From Pseudomonadota bacterium (GTDB taxonomy: Bacteria > Pseudomonadota > Gammaproteobacteria > Burkholderiales > Burkholderiaceae_C), in assembly GCA_018241985.1 (NCBI GenBank), contig JAFECV010000147.1, positions 1-6,099 on the forward strand: a DNA stretch of 6,099 nt. The letters are read 5' to 3'. The notes under the pieces were generated by a model. That model searched no databases and had not been told where the DNA came from. It worked only from the letters and a program-made list of their open reading frames with translations. A program made the translations under genes and the position numbers. Position 1 is the stretch's first letter, and each line of letters starts with the position of its first letter. Of the stretch, positions 4,375 to 6,099 are shown piece by piece.

Positions 4375-5363
4375 GCGAGCCCGAGGGCCTTGCCGAAGGG
4401 CTGGCCAAAGGGTTGGCTCAAGGCCTTGTAGTCGCGGCGCACGGCCGCCATTTCCTCGTCGAATCCCCGGACGGGCAGCGGCGCATCTGCCACCCGCGCG
4501 GCAAGAAAAGCGAATCGGTGGTCGGCGACCGGGTGCTGTGGCAGGCCGCAGGCGACGAAGGCGCGATCGAGCAGACCCTGCCGCGCCGCAACCTGCTGTA
4601 CCGGCAGGATCGCCTGCGCACCAAGTCGTTCGCGGCGAACCTGGACCAGGTTCTGATCCTGCTCGGCGCCGATCCGCCCCATTCCGACCATCAGCTCGCG
4701 CGCGCGCTGATCGCGGCCGAGGCCGCGGGCATCGCACCGCTGATCGCGCTGAACAAGATCGACCTCGCCGCGCCGTTCGCGCGCGGCTGGCAGCGGCTCG
4801 CGCCGTACCGGCGTATGGGCTACCCGGTGCTCGCGCTCTCGCTCAAGCCCAACGCTGCCGCCAAAGTACCGCCCACGCCGGCGGCCGGCGCACCGGCCGC
4901 TGCGGATGGTCTGGCCGAACTGCGCGAACGCCTCGCCGGCCGCACCACGCTGCTGCTCGGGCCGTCGGGCGCCGGCAAGAGCACGCTGATCAACACAGTA
5001 GTGCCGGGCGCGGCCGCGCTCACCGGCGAGATCTCGCGGGCACTCGGCGCGGGCCGGCACACGACCACCAGCACCCGCTGGTACTGGGTCGACACGATGC
5101 GCACGACCGCGCTGATCGATTCGCCGGGGTTCCAGGAATTCGGGCTGCATCACGTGGCGCCGATGCAGCTCGCGGTGCTGATGCCCGACGTCAAGCCCTG
5201 GGCCGCGCAGTGCCGCTTCTACAACTGCACGCACCTGCACGAACCCGGCTGCGCGGTGATTTCAGCGATCGAATCGGGTCAGATCGAAGGCGGAATCTCC
5301 GCAGTACGCTACAAAATATATAGCGAACTGTTTGCCGAGCTGAGCGCGCCGAAGTTCGGCTGA
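4371..5363 (+). CDS. rsgA: RsgA, circularly permuted small-subunit ribosome biogenesis GTPase
   Basis: RsgA (YjeQ) binds the maturing 30S subunit and hydrolyses GTP to check the decoding site and release assembly factors. The 330-residue product has an OB-fold domain (about 18-95) and then a permuted GTPase: G4 NKID (128-131), G5 region SLK (157-159), G1 GPSGAGKST (197-205), G2 RHTTT (229-233) and G3 DSPG (250-253). A C-terminal zinc domain follows with C281, C286, H288 and C294 in the expected C-x4-C-x-H-x5-C spacing. All key residues are intact. The start is taken as TTG 4371, overlapping the dehydratase stop (TTGA) with GAGGG 6 nt upstream; TTG 4413 is a less likely alternative. Oddities are the N-terminal G-L-A-E/K/Q tandem repeat (residues 6-17) and a Pro/Ala-rich linker of about 20 residues between G5 and G1 (160-179). 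It is the last gene of the operon and ends 6 bp from a convergent gene. Confidence 0.96.
   Translation: MSEPEGLAEGLAKGLAQGLVVAAHGRHFLVESPDGQRRICHPRGKKSESVVGDRVLWQAAGDEGAIEQTLPRRNLLYRQDRLRTKSFAANLDQVLILLGADPPHSDHQLARALIAAEAAGIAPLIALNKIDLAAPFARGWQRLAPYRRMGYPVLALSLKPNAAAKVPPTPAAGAPAAADGLAELRERLAGRTTLLLGPSGAGKSTLINTVVPGAAALTGEISRALGAGRHTTTSTRWYWVDTMRTTALIDSPGFQEFGLHHVAPMQLAVLMPDVKPWAAQCRFYNCTHLHEPGCAVISAIESGQIEGGISAVRYKIYSELFAELSAPKFG
4386..4427 (+). repeat. Imperfect 12-bp tandem repeat at the 5' end of rsgA
   Basis: Three 12-nt units, GGCCTTGCCGAA, GGGCTGGCCAAA and GGGTTGGCTCAA, are followed by a partial GGCCTT. Each full unit encodes Gly-Leu-Ala plus Glu, Lys or Gln, so the period is four codons and copy-number change would keep the frame. 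The units differ mostly at third codon positions, which suggests age or selection on the peptide. It lies before the conserved OB fold. Confidence 0.6.
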
Positions 5364-5369
5364 GCCCCG

Positions 5370-6099
5370 TCAGGCCAACCCGGCCTTGCGCATGATCGCG
5401 TCGAATACCGCGTCGTCCAGCGCATCGCTCGTGCCCATGCCTGCATCGGCCCGGAACGCGACGATCGCCCTGCGGGTGTTCTGGCCGACGACGCCGTCCG
5501 GGTCGCCGGGCTGGTAGCCCAGGAACGACAGCGCGCCCTGGGCGGCACGCGCCCGCAGGTCGCGGCTGACGCCCGACGAGAACTTCTCGAACGCGGCTTT
5601 CAGCTTCACGTCGTACGCGTTCTTCCAGTAGCTCGGGCCGTTGTAGCGGCGCGCGAAGCCGGTCCAGTCGCGTGACCTGAGCTTGCCGTCCAGTCCCTGG
5701 CTGCGCAGGAAGCCCACCATGCCCGCAAGCTGTGCGGACTCGGAGTTGGACATCTGCGCGACCATGTCGCTCGCGCTGCGAAAGCCGGCGTCGCTTGCAT
5801 TGAACCCCATCACCTGGCCCAGGCCCCAGCTTGCGCTCCTGAGCGCCGGCTCGTCGCCCAGGCCGTCGCGCCGGCACAGCGCCAGCGCCTTCGCCAGGCG
5901 ATCGTATTCCGCGGCGCCCCCCTGGTAGCCGCCGCCGGTCTTGGCACAGATGTCGGGCGCTTCGCCGGCGTACCGCCCCCCGGTCTCGCGCCAAAAAACG
6001 TGGCGCTCGAACAGCAGCTTGGGCCTGCGATCGGCAAGGAAACCGAAGCCGCGGCTCTCCACCGTCAGCACCGACCACAGCGACGGCATGTCGGCGCTC
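5370..6099 (-). CDS. N-acetylmuramidase (DUF3380-type) with C-terminal peptidoglycan-binding domain, 5' end outside window
   Basis: This protein is predicted to cut the glycan strands of peptidoglycan. Numbering from the in-frame Met at 6089, the muramidase domain covers about 1-170. Motifs are WSVLTVESRGFGFL (5-18, with E11 the likely catalytic acid by analogy), LLFERHVF (25-32), SASWGLGQVMGFN (85-97) and RRYNGPSYWKNAYDVKL (147-163). A peptidoglycan-binding-1 domain follows (about 180-236), with LGYQPGDPDGVVGQNT and a following AI..FR helix. The frame stays open to the window edge (S-A-D before Met), and the first visible residues already match the domain core rather than its first helix, so the true start is most likely outside and the Met at 6089 is probably internal. 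Any signal peptide is therefore not visible. It converges on rsgA with 6 bp between stops. Family members occur as phage endolysins and as chromosomal genes; no other phage gene is seen here. Confidence 0.88.
   Translation of the reverse strand, partial: SADMPSLWSVLTVESRGFGFLADRRPKLLFERHVFWRETGGRYAGEAPDICAKTGGGYQGGAAEYDRLAKALALCRRDGLGDEPALRSASWGLGQVMGFNASDAGFRSASDMVAQMSNSESAQLAGMVGFLRSQGLDGKLRSRDWTGFARRYNGPSYWKNAYDVKLKAAFEKFSSGVSRDLRARAAQGALSFLGYQPGDPDGVVGQNTRRAIVAFRADAGMGTSDALDDAVFDAIMRKAGLA

Noticed and set aside
5348..5386. Two short stems (GCCGA/TCGGC at 5348-5360 and AGGCC/GGCCT at 5372-5386) as a bidirectional terminator between rsgA and the muramidase gene
   Set aside because: Stems are only 5 bp, lie within coding sequence and have no T run on either side.
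5191..6078. Second long minus-strand frame overlapping the muramidase gene
   Set aside because: It is low in recognisable motifs and Arg/Gly-rich; the other minus-strand frame carries clear muramidase and peptidoglycan-binding motifs.

Overview
The window is about 6.1 kb of GC-rich (near 70% by eye), gene-dense chromosomal DNA. It fits a betaproteobacterium of the order Burkholderiales, probably Comamonadaceae or a close relative. This rests on the style of the Orn, Ste24-type protease, pterin dehydratase and RsgA proteins, on the gene order, and on a GC-rich intergenic element at about 1341-1404 that I remember as recurrent in that group. I could not run a database search. I see no transposase, integrase, tRNA, rRNA, CRISPR array or clear phage module.

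Layout. Positions 1-563 (minus) hold the N-terminal third of a DEAD-box RNA helicase that runs off the left edge. Positions 564-844 are non-coding and look like a long helicase leader with two clean hairpins and an extended -10 box. Positions 845-1246 and 1414-2037 (both minus) encode two small multi-pass membrane proteins of unknown function, separated by the repeat element. A good sigma70-type promoter lies so close to the 207-aa gene that its mRNA may be leaderless. Positions 2109-2678 (minus) are orn, oligoribonuclease.

A 59-bp divergent spacer separates orn from a plus-strand operon of three overlapping genes. These are a seven-helix M48/Ste24-like zinc protease (2738-4024), a 4a-carbinolamine dehydratase (4021-4374) and rsgA (4371-5363). 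RsgA is the circularly permuted 30S-assembly GTPase, read here from a TTG codon. The junctions are ATGA and TTGA, so the three proteins are very likely translationally coupled. Six bases beyond rsgA, on the opposite strand, lies the end of a peptidoglycan-degrading muramidase with a C-terminal peptidoglycan-binding domain (5370 to the right edge).

How the genes work together. Orn (last step of RNA decay and of cyclic-di-GMP-derived pGpG removal), RsgA (30S maturation) and the DEAD-box helicase all concern RNA or ribosome metabolism. orn and rsgA are also divergent neighbours in E. coli; here two unrelated genes have come between them. The protease and dehydratase have no evident functional link to RsgA.

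I do not find a convincing undescribed multi-gene system. The points most worth a second look are the helicase leader structures, the probable leaderless promoter, the TTG-started RsgA with a small tandem repeat at its N terminus, and the dispersed repeat.
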